Position numbers and translations under genes: made by a program
Notes under the pieces: model-generated
Told to the model about the DNA's origin: nothing
Seen by the model: only the letters and a program-made list of their open reading frames with translations
Databases searched by the model: none
Shown here: positions 16,301-23,814 of the stretch, one piece after another
How the letters are laid out: each line of letters begins with the position of its first letter
How positions within the stretch are numbered: position 1 is the stretch's first letter
Assembly: GCA_049699975.1 (NCBI GenBank)
Contig: JBNAWB010000017.1
Span: forward strand, 1-31,366
Source: CAZAGD01 sp049699975
GTDB lineage: Bacteria; Desulfobacterota; SM23-61
Length of the DNA: 31,366 nt
Direction of reading: 5' to 3'

Positions 16301-17850
16301 CCGGCGCTCTCCGGAATAAACCCTAAACCTGCCCTTTGCCCAATAGCAAAGATTACTACCTGAGCCGGAAGGATATGTTCACTCTTTTCCTCGGTTTCCA
16401 AAGTAAGCCGACCTTCACTATCAAATTCCATGAAAGTAACTTTTAGAGCTTCTACTCCTGCTACATGACCGTCATTTTCCAGAATGCTTTTGAAAGACCG
16501 GCTATTATAAATCGTAATACCTTCTTCTTCCGCTTCCTGCACTTCCGTAGGATGAGCAGGCATTTTTTCTCGGCTTTCCAGACAAGCCATGTCCACCCGC
16601 GCTGCCCCTAAGCGCAAAGCTGTACGCGCACAATCTACGGCCACATTGCCTCCGCCCAAAACTAGAACATGCTTCCCGGCGATCAGGCTTTCCAGGCGCT
16701 TCTTTCCTGCGCCGCCTAAACGTACATCTCTAAGAAACTGCGTATTTATTAATACTTCGGGCAAATCTACCCCCGGGATAGGCAACTTCCGCCCTTCGTG
16801 CGCGCCCACGGCAATCAAGACCGCTTTAAATCCTTGATTAAAGATTTCATCGAGATTAGTAACCGGCGTATTTAATCTGATCTCTACGCCCAAATCTACA
16901 ATCTCCTGCACCTCCCGATCTACGATGGCACTGGGCAAGCGGTATTCCGGAACCCCCACGCGCAACATTCCCCCAGCTACCGGCAAAGCTTCGAATACCG
17001 TTACTGGATAACCGGCCTGGCGGAGGTCTTTGGCCGCGGTCAACCCACAAGGTCCAGCTCCGATGATTGCGATTCTATCTTCATGGATTAAAGGAGGAGG
17101 TTGGGGAGGTTGATAAGGTTTAGCATATACTTGATCGGCGACAAATCGTTTCAAGGCGGAGATATGCAAAGGCTGATCTATTAAATTACGATTGCAGGCA
17201 TCTTCACAGCGGTGATTACAAATCCGCCCACAGATTCCCGGAAAAGGATTATCTTCTTTGATGACCCGCATGGCGTCTTCGTAGCGGCCTTCACGGATAA
17301 GGGCAATGTAACCTTGCGCTCGCTGGTGCGCCGGGCAAGCATCCCGGCAGGCGGCAATCCCCCTTTTGACAATAGCAAAGGCATTCGGAACTGCCTGCGG
17401 GTAGAGTTTATAAGCCGCTCGTTGCTTGGCTAATCCTTCATCAAAACGCCCCGGAATGATCACCGGGCAGACTTGCGCACACTCACCACAACCGGTGCAT
17501 TTGCTCACGTCAATATAACGTGGTTTGTGGCGTACGGTAACCCTAAAGTTCCCTGCCTCACCCTCCACCTGCACTACTTCTGTATCCATCATCAATTGGA
17601 TATTCAAATGGCGGCCAGTTTCTACTAATTTGGGGCTGATCGTGCACATGGAGCAATCATTAGTGGGAAAAGTCTTGTCCAATTGGGCCATCTTGCCCCC
17701 GATGGCCGAAGACGTATCCACCAAATAAACTTTGAAACCAGAATTAGCTAAATCCAGGGCCGCCTGCATACCGCCGATGCCGCCGCCCACGACCATTACG
17801 GCCCCGATCTTTTCTGATTGAGAAATTTTTTCTTCTTTCCTTAATTCCAT
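13333..17850 (-). CDS. hdrA: Giant HdrA: double HdrA with inserted GltD/NfnB-like NAD(P)H module
   Basis: The protein has 1505 aa, against roughly 650 for a methanogen HdrA. Residues 15-130 are the first half of an HdrA: FAD motif GGGIGG at 22-27, DCSMC with C66 and C69, and a [4Fe-4S] motif C118-C121-C124-C128. Residues 150-575 are a GltD/NfnB-like unit: C168, C172, C207, C211, C215 and C219, FAD motif GAGPCG (264-269), NAD(P) motif GGGNVA (399-404) and AAGDATTGTAY. Residues 640-920 return to HdrA: C642, C645, C648, C651 and C654, then CVGSRDKNHPYCSAVCC. Residues 940-1505 are a complete second HdrA: CHCG (947-950), SCTPRTHEPLF, GGGLAGMEAA, CVGSRN, and two C-terminal ferredoxin motifs (C1429-C1439 and C1459-C1469). 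Three flavins are implied. The frame is continuous. It probably oxidises NAD(P)H or confurcates for methylene-THF reduction. Confidence 0.93.
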   Translation of the reverse strand: MELRKEEKISQSEKIGAVMVVGGGIGGMQAALDLANSGFKVYLVDTSSAIGGKMAQLDKTFPTNDCSMCTISPKLVETGRHLNIQLMMDTEVVQVEGEAGNFRVTVRHKPRYIDVSKCTGCGECAQVCPVIIPGRFDEGLAKQRAAYKLYPQAVPNAFAIVKRGIAACRDACPAHQRAQGYIALIREGRYEDAMRVIKEDNPFPGICGRICNHRCEDACNRNLIDQPLHISALKRFVADQVYAKPYQPPQPPPLIHEDRIAIIGAGPCGLTAAKDLRQAGYPVTVFEALPVAGGMLRVGVPEYRLPSAIVDREVQEIVDLGVEIRLNTPVTNLDEIFNQGFKAVLIAVGAHEGRKLPIPGVDLPEVLINTQFLRDVRLGGAGKKRLESLIAGKHVLVLGGGNVAVDCARTALRLGAARVDMACLESREKMPAHPTEVQEAEEEGITIYNSRSFKSILENDGHVAGVEALKVTFMEFDSEGRLTLETEEKSEHILPAQVVIFAIGQRAGLGFIPESAGVGITKQATIAVNPNTYAATRPGVFAAGDATTGTAYVIEAVAAGHKAAASIIKYLQGEDLEPKAKPELPVVKLTKEEIQERIERGEVRYTPRVPMKAKEVVERVRSFAEVNLGYTEEEAQAEAARCLACGICSECLSCFYKCGLGAIDHDMVEKIEAVQVGSLILAPGFEVYDAVGAQELGLGRYANVLNALQFERLLSASGPTMGHVQRPSDGQVPHRIAFLQCVGSRDKNHPYCSAVCCMYATKQAIIAKEHEPDLNPVIFFIDLRAYGKGFDAYYERAKKEYGVKYVRCAISRVAEDPHTKNLILTYLDNSGEVKEEEFDLVVLSVGMVISASTRELAKKLGVEVDEYGFAETDIFNPLATSRPGIFVCGAFQSPKDIPETVAQASGAAAAASEILAPVRGKLVVSKEYPPLKEIKEEEEVRIGVFICHCGNNIGGVVNVPAVKEYAAKFKNVVLVDENLYTCSQDTQEKIKKAIAEHNLNRVIVASCTPRTHEPLFQETIREAGLNRYLFEMANIRDQCSWVHMHQKEEATEKARALVRMAIAHARLLQPLPELPKNVIKRGLVIGGGLAGMEAALGLAEQGFEAVLIEKEAELGGNLRHLRRTLNGQDVGQFLEELQAKVQKHPRIQVFTNAVVTDFSGYVGNFKTSILVGPRMFSREIEHGVTIVATGGEEYKPKEYLYGQDERIVTQLELEDLLAKDSRRWKEVKEIVMIQCVGSRNEERPYCSRVCCAEAVKNALHIKELNPQARVTILYRDMRMYGLWESHYKRARQAGVRFGRYEEDRPPEVKIQEGKLKVAVFNPTLKEEIEFTPDYVVLSAATIAADTAELGRMLKVPRTAEGFFLEAHMKLRPVDFASEGIYLCGLAHGPKLIDECIAQAKGAVARACTILAKDEILVGGIVSVVNPEKCAACLTCVRVCPYNVPVINAEGVAEIEPAMCHGCGICVAECPGKAITLQHFTDEQILAKCQALLEKDLKAIRQAEAA

Positions 17851-17862
17851 TTCTTTAAAGCC

Positions 17863-18696
17863 TCAAAGAACTGCTCTTTTTTCTATGATTTTGGCCGGAT
17901 TAATGAAATGCTTCTTCCACCACTTTCTACTATCTTTATCCCCGAAAGCTAAACCGATTAATTCGGAAATATAAAAAATAGGAATTTCGTATTCTGCGCC
18001 CGCCCCTTGGGCAATCTCTTTTTGGCGCGTATCTAAATTAGCGTGGCACAAAGGACAAGCTACCGCGATGGCTTCAGCCCCAGCAGCTAAGGCCTGGGCC
18101 AATATTCTCTCCACCAAACGGAAGACAAAAGCTTTGGCGGTCAAAATTAGGCTTCCCCCACAACAATCAGTCTTATAAGACCAAGGGATTACTTCAGCTC
18201 CCATGAGCTTGAGTAAATAGTCCATTTCCTTAGGGTTCTCAAAATTTTTCGCCCCCGTAACCCGTGGCGGACGGACCAAAAGGCAACCGTAATAAGGAAC
18301 AACCTTTAATCCCCTCAAAGGATTTTTGATTAGGGAAACAATTTTCTTGGTTATTTCTTCTCTATTTAATAATTCTAAGATATTTAAAATCTGGAAATCA
18401 TAATTAGTTTGTCCTCGCTCGCGCTCCTCCTCTTGGGCAGTCTGCAAGCGGTTGTAACAAGCAGCGCAGGGAACCAGCAGATCCATACTTTGTCTTTCGG
18501 CCATGGCCAAATTACGGGCGGCTAAATTCTTGGCTAGCATAAAGTCCAGAGCATGGGCCGAGCTAGCCCCGCAGCAATTCCAGTCCGGAAGTTCTACCAG
18601 CTCGATTCCCAATTTCTCGGCCACGGCTTTAAGGGATTGGTCATATTCTACGGCTGTCCCCTGCAAAGAGCAGCCTGGATAGTAAGAGATGCGCAC
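17863..18696 (-). CDS. hdrB: Heterodisulfide reductase subunit B-like protein (HdrB)
   Basis: HdrB carries two CCG domains that bind the noncubane [4Fe-4S] clusters of heterodisulfide reductases. The 277-aa protein has C9, C41-C42 (NCCGASS), C77 and C80 in the first CCG domain, and C138, C178-C179 (DCCGGSL), C214 and C217 in the second. Both sets are complete. The start is GTG 18696, with AAGGTGG upstream. It lies 12 nt before hdrA and 24 nt after hdrC. With no methanogen coenzymes expected here, the disulfide reaction is unlikely. In MetFV-Hdr complexes HdrBC serves as an electron conduit, and that is the most likely role. Confidence 0.94.
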   Translation of the reverse strand: MRISYYPGCSLQGTAVEYDQSLKAVAEKLGIELVELPDWNCCGASSAHALDFMLAKNLAARNLAMAERQSMDLLVPCAACYNRLQTAQEEERERGQTNYDFQILNILELLNREEITKKIVSLIKNPLRGLKVVPYYGCLLVRPPRVTGAKNFENPKEMDYLLKLMGAEVIPWSYKTDCCGGSLILTAKAFVFRLVERILAQALAAGAEAIAVACPLCHANLDTRQKEIAQGAGAEYEIPIFYISELIGLAFGDKDSRKWWKKHFINPAKIIEKRAVL

Positions 18697-18720
18697 TTTT
18701 CCACCTTGGCTCGTTAATTA

Positions 18721-19272
18721 TTATTTTTTAAGAAATAGCTCCTTAATTTCTTTTTTATTTTTTACTTGCCCCGGCCAGAACTTGAGTTTTCCTTTAGTCC
18801 ATAAGTGCCATCCTAATTTTAAATCTTCAAACCAGCGTCCCGCTTTCCATTTATATTTGGCCATTAAAGAGAGTTCGTGTACGCGTCCATGGCTTTTTAG
18901 GCAACTTAAAAAGGTCTCATGGAATAAAGGAACTTCGGCGATGGCCGGTTTAATTCCTTCCTTCATTGCTGTTTGCCGCAACCAATCCATTACGCCGGCG
19001 ATATCGATATCGTTTGGGCAACGGGTGCTACAAGTATAACAGGAAGCACAAATCCAGATCGTCCGGCTGGCCAGGGCCCGTTCTTTCTGGCCCAGGGCCA
19101 AGAGATGAATTATCTGATGGGGCTTTATGTCCATTTCCAGGGCTAAAGGACATCCCGCCGAACATTTTTGGCATTGGTAGCATTCCTGAACTCGCCATCT
19201 TTTTTCTTCCCACATTTCTTCTTGGTTGGTTAACAAAAGCTTTTTCCCTCCCAAATTATCCAGATGGGGCAA
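18721..19272 (-). CDS. hdrC: Heterodisulfide reductase subunit C-like protein (HdrC)
   Basis: HdrC is a small two-cluster ferredoxin-like protein joining HdrA and HdrB. It has C31-x2-C34-x2-C37-x3-C41 (ECYQCQKCSAGC) and C75-x2-C78-x2-C81-x3-C85 (ICASCYTCSTRC). The length is 183 aa and there is no membrane segment, so it is the soluble type. The start is uncertain. TTG 19272 is given, but TTG 19236 is 9 nt after a GGGAGGG and would give a protein 12 residues shorter, with both clusters kept. It opens the hdrCBA-mvhD-metVF block and follows a receiver gene by 62 nt. Confidence 0.9.
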   Translation of the reverse strand: MPHLDNLGGKKLLLTNQEEMWEEKRWRVQECYQCQKCSAGCPLALEMDIKPHQIIHLLALGQKERALASRTIWICASCYTCSTRCPNDIDIAGVMDWLRQTAMKEGIKPAIAEVPLFHETFLSCLKSHGRVHELSLMAKYKWKAGRWFEDLKLGWHLWTKGKLKFWPGQVKNKKEIKELFLKK

Positions 19273-19334
19273 AATGTCCCTTTCTTCTTCCGCCGTCCTA
19301 ATATCGACGGAAAATGACTAACCAGTTTGCGGCC

Positions 19335-19715
19335 TTATTTTTTGAGCAGTTTCTCCAGCCGCGCCAAAAGTATCTTGGGGTCAATCGGCTTATCAATATA
19401 GTCTTCGGCATCTAACTCTAAACCCATACTTTTGGCGTATCGGGTGTGGGCAAAATGCTCACTTACGGCTGTGAGAACTAAAATAGGAATATGCTTTAAA
19501 AGCGGATCTTCTTTCATTTCTTTGCAGGCCACGAACCCATCTTTAACCGGCATCATGATATCCAAGATGATCGCATCCGGTTTTTCTTTTTTAGCCTTAT
19601 CTATTCCTTCTTGTCCGTTGTAAGCGGCCACTACTTGATGGTTAGCACTTTCCAAAGCTGCTTTAATCATTTCCACCATATCAGGTTCATCATCTACCAC
19701 TAAAATTTTAGCCAT
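19335..19715 (-). CDS. Stand-alone response regulator receiver, copy 1
   Basis: This is a single CheY-like receiver domain of 126 aa with no output domain. It has the acidic pocket D8-D9, phospho-acceptor D52 (ILDIMMPVKDG), T82 (VLTAV) and K109 (DKP). The stretch between T82 and K109 is a few residues longer than usual and contains a TRYAKSMGLELDAED segment shared with the second receiver at 21365-21760. Without a DNA-binding domain it must act through protein contacts or a phosphorelay. The likely partner is the histidine kinase at 21795-23765. It sits between metF copy 2 and hdrC. The ATG at 19715 has AAGGGAG upstream. Confidence 0.93.
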   Translation of the reverse strand: MAKILVVDDEPDMVEMIKAALESANHQVVAAYNGQEGIDKAKKEKPDAIILDIMMPVKDGFVACKEMKEDPLLKHIPILVLTAVSEHFAHTRYAKSMGLELDAEDYIDKPIDPKILLARLEKLLKK

Positions 19716-19770
19716 GGATCTCTCCCTTCTTCAAGAATTCTTTTGGTCATCAACGACCTTTTTAAACTAT

Positions 19771-20646
19771 TTAAATTCGGGCTGTATCCAAGATAGAAGG
19801 CAAAAACTTCTCCCAGCCAGCTGGGATTAAATGGATACCTTGGCAAATTCCTAACAGGCGGCGAATTAATTTGGCTGAAATTTCAATGCCCCCTTTTACC
19901 CGATCTGGCGCATTCGCCATTTCATTTATAATTTCTTCTGGTACAAAAATACCCGGCATATTCTTATTTAAAAATCTGGCCATGGAGACGGATTTTAAAG
20001 GCAAAATACTGGCTAAAACTGGTAATTTAAATTTGACCACTCTTTTCATAAAATTATCCAGGGCCCGTAAATCAAAGATAGGCTGAGTTATAAAGAACTT
20101 GGCGCCGGCCGCTGCTTTCTTCTCCATCTTGATGAGCTGCAGTTCTAAAGCGGCCTCAGTGCTGGGGAGCGGACTAACAGTCGCCCCGGGAAAGAAGGTG
20201 GGTTTCCCTTTTATAAAATTATTACCTAAATCCTGGCCTTGCGTTAAAATCTGCAAGGTCTTTAACAATTGCACAGCATCCAAGTCAAATACGGGTTTTG
20301 CTTGCGGATGATCTCCCATGGAAGCATAATCCCCGGTGACTACTAAGATATTTTGAATGCCCAAGGCGGCCGCTCCCAAGAGGTCAGCTTGCAAAGCCAA
20401 ACGATTGCGATCCCGACAACTCAGGTTAAGAATGGGTTCGAACCCTCTTTCTTTTAAAAAATAGCTAAAAATAAGGGCGGACATGGTCATCACCGAGCTC
20501 TTGCTATCCGTAGCGGCTACCGCATCAACTCGCCCTTTTAAAGAATCTAACTCTTTTATTTGGTCAGCAACCTCCACTCCTTTGGGCGGATTGATTTCAC
20601 AAGTCACCACAAATTTGCCACGCTCTAATTTTTCCCTTAATAGCAT
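19771..20646 (-). CDS. metF: Methylene-THF reductase MetF, copy 2
   Basis: This is a second MetF of 291 aa. It keeps E17 (CEINPPKG), CRDRNRLALQAD and VTGDYASMGDHPQAKPVFDLD, so the flavin and folate sites look intact. It resembles copy 3 more closely than copy 1. KSVSMARFLNKNMPGIFVP near residue 220 parallels KSAGMARFMNKN in copy 3. The ATG at 20646 has AAGGAG upstream. It follows metV copy 2 by 39 nt and lies between the two receiver genes. Its electron donor cannot be read from its immediate neighbours, which are signalling genes. Confidence 0.93.
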   Translation of the reverse strand: MLLREKLERGKFVVTCEINPPKGVEVADQIKELDSLKGRVDAVAATDSKSSVMTMSALIFSYFLKERGFEPILNLSCRDRNRLALQADLLGAAALGIQNILVVTGDYASMGDHPQAKPVFDLDAVQLLKTLQILTQGQDLGNNFIKGKPTFFPGATVSPLPSTEAALELQLIKMEKKAAAGAKFFITQPIFDLRALDNFMKRVVKFKLPVLASILPLKSVSMARFLNKNMPGIFVPEEIINEMANAPDRVKGGIEISAKLIRRLLGICQGIHLIPAGWEKFLPSILDTARI

Positions 20647-20685
20647 CTTTCTTTACTCCTTCGCGGGGAATAGAGCTTGTTAATT

Positions 20686-21351
20686 TTAAAGTTTACTTAC
20701 CGCCAAAGCCACGGAAGTCCGCAGGCGCAATAAAGGCAGAATTTCACTGTGATCGCGCGGGCCAGCATATGTTTTCAATATCTCCAATTTATCTAATTTC
20801 CGAAGTCGTTCATAGATCAATTCCCAACCACAGGGATTTTGCCGATCTACTTCGCATCGGCCTTGATCTGCTCCTTGGCAAGGACCGTTCAATAAAGCCT
20901 TGGGGCAAAAATATAAAGGACAAAGCCCCCCGCTCAAATCCAAAAAACATTCTCCGCACAACCGACAGGGTTCTTTTTCTGTCCAAACGCCTTCGAATCC
21001 TTCTACATTTATGGTGGAGGCAGCCGGCACAATTTTCTTTCCCGAGGCTTCTAAGATCTGCTCGCCCACCTGGCAAGTCAAAGCTAAGATGAGGTCAGCC
21101 TGCCCAACTTGCCGCAACTTTTTCAACAGACTTAATTCATCCCAGCCTTTATTACAGAGGGCATCTAAGACTAAGCTGCCGGTGAAGTTCACGCCCAGCA
21201 AGGCCAATTCTTTCTTCATCTGGCGGAGCTGATCTTCTCCACCTGGATTACAGAAATTTGGCCAACCCATACAGGCGAGAATAAATACTTTCCGGCCCTT
21301 ATCTACTTCCCCGAAAATTTCGGCAGCCTTTCTTATCTCTAAAAGGACCAT
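20686..21351 (-). CDS. metV: Methylene-THF reductase partner MetV, copy 2 (altered Cys triad)
   Basis: This is a MetV-family protein of 221 aa. The C-terminal Cys-rich half is kept: PCRLCGEC, GGLCPLYFC, NGPCQG, RCEVD and CGWELIYERL. The N-terminal triad differs from copy 1. C27 and C34 remain, but the middle Cys is W30 (ACMGWPNFC). This may change metal or cluster binding, or the partner used. The ATG at 21351 has AAGGGAGGG upstream. It starts only 13 nt after the receiver gene stop, so the receiver and this pair are very likely co-expressed. Confidence 0.9.
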   Translation of the reverse strand: MVLLEIRKAAEIFGEVDKGRKVFILACMGWPNFCNPGGEDQLRQMKKELALLGVNFTGSLVLDALCNKGWDELSLLKKLRQVGQADLILALTCQVGEQILEASGKKIVPAASTINVEGFEGVWTEKEPCRLCGECFLDLSGGLCPLYFCPKALLNGPCQGADQGRCEVDRQNPCGWELIYERLRKLDKLEILKTYAGPRDHSEILPLLRLRTSVALAVSKL

Positions 21352-21364
21352 AGTCCCTCCCTTT

Positions 21365-21760
21365 CTATTTCTGGCTCTGGGCGATAAGAGCCTGCACTCG
21401 CCGCAGTAATTCCTGGGGATCCACAGGCTTGGCCAAAAAATCTTCAGCTTCGATCTCTAAACCACTACTGCGGGCATACTTGGAACGGCCAAAGTATTCG
21501 CCAACTCCAGTGAGAATGAGAATAGGAATAGAGGCCGTACGGGAATCAGCTTTTAATTCCCGGCAAGCTGCAAATCCATCTTTCTCCGGCATCATTATAT
21601 CTAATACTATGGCATCGGGCTTTTCATCTTGGGCCCTATGGACCCCCTCTTTCCCATTATAAGCTGTGATCACCTCAAATTCCCTATCTAAAGCCATGGA
21701 AATCATCTCCACCATGTCCGGTTCATCATCAATCACTAATACCTTTTTGCGCCCTTCCAT
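21365..21760 (-). CDS. Stand-alone response regulator receiver, copy 2
   Basis: This is a CheY-like receiver of 131 aa with acidic residues D11-D12, acceptor D54 (VLDIMMPEKDG), T84 and K111 (AKP). There is no output domain. It is a paralog of the receiver at 19335-19715, sharing DEPDMVEMI near the N terminus, the IMMP-x-KDGF core and a KYARSSGLEIEAED segment before the KP motif. It starts 34 nt after the histidine kinase stop, so it is probably its cognate partner. The ATG at 21760 has GGGAGG upstream. It is followed 13 nt later by metV copy 2. Confidence 0.93.
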   Translation of the reverse strand: MEGRKKVLVIDDEPDMVEMISMALDREFEVITAYNGKEGVHRAQDEKPDAIVLDIMMPEKDGFAACRELKADSRTASIPILILTGVGEYFGRSKYARSSGLEIEAEDFLAKPVDPQELLRRVQALIAQSQK

Positions 21761-21794
21761 TGTTTATACCTCCCTCGGCTGCCCTGCGCTTTGA

Positions 21795-23765
21795 TTAGCT
21801 TCCTTTAGGGATGGTGAATAAAAAGTTCGCCCATTTGCCTTCTGCAGATTCGGCCCAAATCCTTCCTCCATGACGTTCAATAATTTCTTTGGCATTAAAT
21901 AAACCCAATCCGGTCCCTCCGCGCCGACGCTCCAACTCGCCCTCTAAGCGGGTAAATTTTTCAAATACTTTGTCCAATTTATCGGCGGGAATACCTCGTC
22001 CTTCATTCTTCACATAAAAGACATATTCCTTCGGTTCCTCTTTAACTCCCACCCAAATCTTTCCCTTTTCTACTCCATACTTAAGGGCATTGCCTATTAA
22101 ATTGCTGAAGACAATCCGGAGTAAGATGGGATCGGCTTCAACTTCCAGGCTCCGGAAAAATTCTTCATTTTCAATAATAATTTGCATTTGGCGGGCGTCC
22201 AGTTGCGGTTTTTCATCCTCCAAAATAGGCTGTAAAGCTTCGGCGAAGACGGGAATGCGCAACTTATTAACTTCTAATCTTCCTGACTCTATCTTTCCTA
22301 ATTGCAAATATTTTTGGATCATATTGATCAGGGAATTGACATTGCGCAGCATCGTCGCTACGGCCTGTTTTTGTTTGGCCTCTTTTAAAGGCCCCAGAGC
22401 TTCATCCCTGAGCAAAATTAAGAACCCTTTGAGCACGCCCATAGGTTGGTTTAACTCATGAGTAATAAAACTTACCATCTCCAAATAATGTCGATTTAGG
22501 TCTTGCAGTTTTTGATTAACCGCGTGCAGTTCGGCCATGGTCGCTTTCAAAGTCCGTACCATGCGGTTGAAGGAAGTAGCTAACTGGCCCACTTCATCTT
22601 TGCTTTGGATGGTTACCTCGTGGGAAAAGTCTCCACCCGCAATTCCTTCAGTTGCTTTTACCAACTCGCCTATCGGTTTGGTTATGGAGCGGGTAATAAA
22701 ATAAGCTAAGAAGAGCACCAAGATCAATCCTAAACCTGCTATACCAAAAAAGCTAAGCACTACATTCTGGCGCAAATCCGCATACGGTTCTTCCAAAGTT
22801 CCTACATAAAGGATGCCGATGATCTCCTGGCGCAAATTGCGAATTGGTTCATAAGCGGCAATATACCAATCGTTAACCACAAAAGCCCGATCAATCCAAG
22901 CTCGGCCATTTTCTAAGACTTGATCGTATACATCGCGGGCCAGGCGGGTGCCAATAGCGCGCAATCCATTCTTGTCTTTGACGTTGGTGGAAATCCGTAA
23001 GTCCCATTGGAAAATTGTGGCCGTCCCGGTCTCTTTTCCTTTGTAACGCTCGCCTTTGAAGACAACTTCTTTGATCTTGTCCACGATCTCATAATTGCGA
23101 TTGAGGAGCGTTCCGCCATATAAAACACCCAAAACATTCCCGTTGAGATCCAAAATAGGCACGGCTGCTTTGAGCATCATTCCCGAAGTTTCTTTGGTTT
23201 CGGGTCTTTCTTTGGCCTTTGGAGTAGGTACAAACTCCATGAAGGCCTGGCGTACTAATTCGGGGCCCTCTTTGGCCAATTCTTCCTGAGGAATGATTTC
23301 TGTGGAAACAACTCTTTCTTTCTGTAAAGCGCGGCGGACCAATTCATCATTCCCTTGAAAATCTCCTGCTTGGTAAGGATACCGCGTGCGTGTAATTACT
23401 ATTCCTTTTTGATTAGTGGCCGTGAGTATATCCAACTGGTAGTCCAACCTTATCTTCTCCAACTCTCTCCTAAGCAATTCAACTTGGCCTTCTTTTAAGC
23501 ACCTAATAACCAAATCCCTTTTGGCCGTCAAGTCGAGAACATCTTTGATGCGCCGTAACTTCTCTTCATAAACCAACCAGGCCGAATCCAAGTCATGGCG
23601 GACTTTCTTCTGCGCTTCGGCCATGATGGTATTTCCTACCATGCGCGTACCGATTAAAGAGGAAGTTAAGCCCCCGCCCAAAACTACCAACAAGAAACTG
23701 AAAAGAAGCTTCGAACCTAAAGAGCGGAATGACCATCCTGGCCAAAATTTGCTTATTTTCCACAT
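21795..23765 (-). CDS. Membrane sensor histidine kinase, Cache-HAMP-HisKA-HATPase
   Basis: The protein has 656 aa. TM1 is at about 18-40. An extracytoplasmic sensor of about 300 residues follows. Its distal half (GLRAIGTRLARDVYDQVL, then FVVNDWYIAAYEPI and GILYVGTLEEPY) is of the Cache_3-Cache_2 type. TM2 is at about 336-358 and HAMP at about 359-412. A coiled linker precedes the dimerisation domain with H436 (FITHELNQP). The ATPase has N555 and N559 (SNLIGNALKYG), G1 NEGRGIP and G2 GGTGLGL. All catalytic boxes are present, so it should be active. It senses a small ligand outside the membrane. It lies inside the Wood-Ljungdahl train, between metF copy 3 and a receiver, and has its own ribosome binding site (GGAG, 6 nt). 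Confidence 0.94.
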   Translation of the reverse strand: MWKISKFWPGWSFRSLGSKLLFSFLLVVLGGGLTSSLIGTRMVGNTIMAEAQKKVRHDLDSAWLVYEEKLRRIKDVLDLTAKRDLVIRCLKEGQVELLRRELEKIRLDYQLDILTATNQKGIVITRTRYPYQAGDFQGNDELVRRALQKERVVSTEIIPQEELAKEGPELVRQAFMEFVPTPKAKERPETKETSGMMLKAAVPILDLNGNVLGVLYGGTLLNRNYEIVDKIKEVVFKGERYKGKETGTATIFQWDLRISTNVKDKNGLRAIGTRLARDVYDQVLENGRAWIDRAFVVNDWYIAAYEPIRNLRQEIIGILYVGTLEEPYADLRQNVVLSFFGIAGLGLILVLFLAYFITRSITKPIGELVKATEGIAGGDFSHEVTIQSKDEVGQLATSFNRMVRTLKATMAELHAVNQKLQDLNRHYLEMVSFITHELNQPMGVLKGFLILLRDEALGPLKEAKQKQAVATMLRNVNSLINMIQKYLQLGKIESGRLEVNKLRIPVFAEALQPILEDEKPQLDARQMQIIIENEEFFRSLEVEADPILLRIVFSNLIGNALKYGVEKGKIWVGVKEEPKEYVFYVKNEGRGIPADKLDKVFEKFTRLEGELERRRGGTGLGLFNAKEIIERHGGRIWAESAEGKWANFLFTIPKGS

Positions 23766-23814
23766 TTACTTCTCCGGATCTGGACGTCCGGTTTATCCAG
23801 CCTTGGCAAATTCC

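Noticed and set aside
13333..17850. Giant HdrA as an artefact of assembly or a lost stop codon
   Set aside because: The insert keeps complete GltD motifs and the split HdrA halves resume in frame with their expected motifs. Each half lacks a start and ribosome binding site of its own at the junctions, so a real composite gene is more likely.
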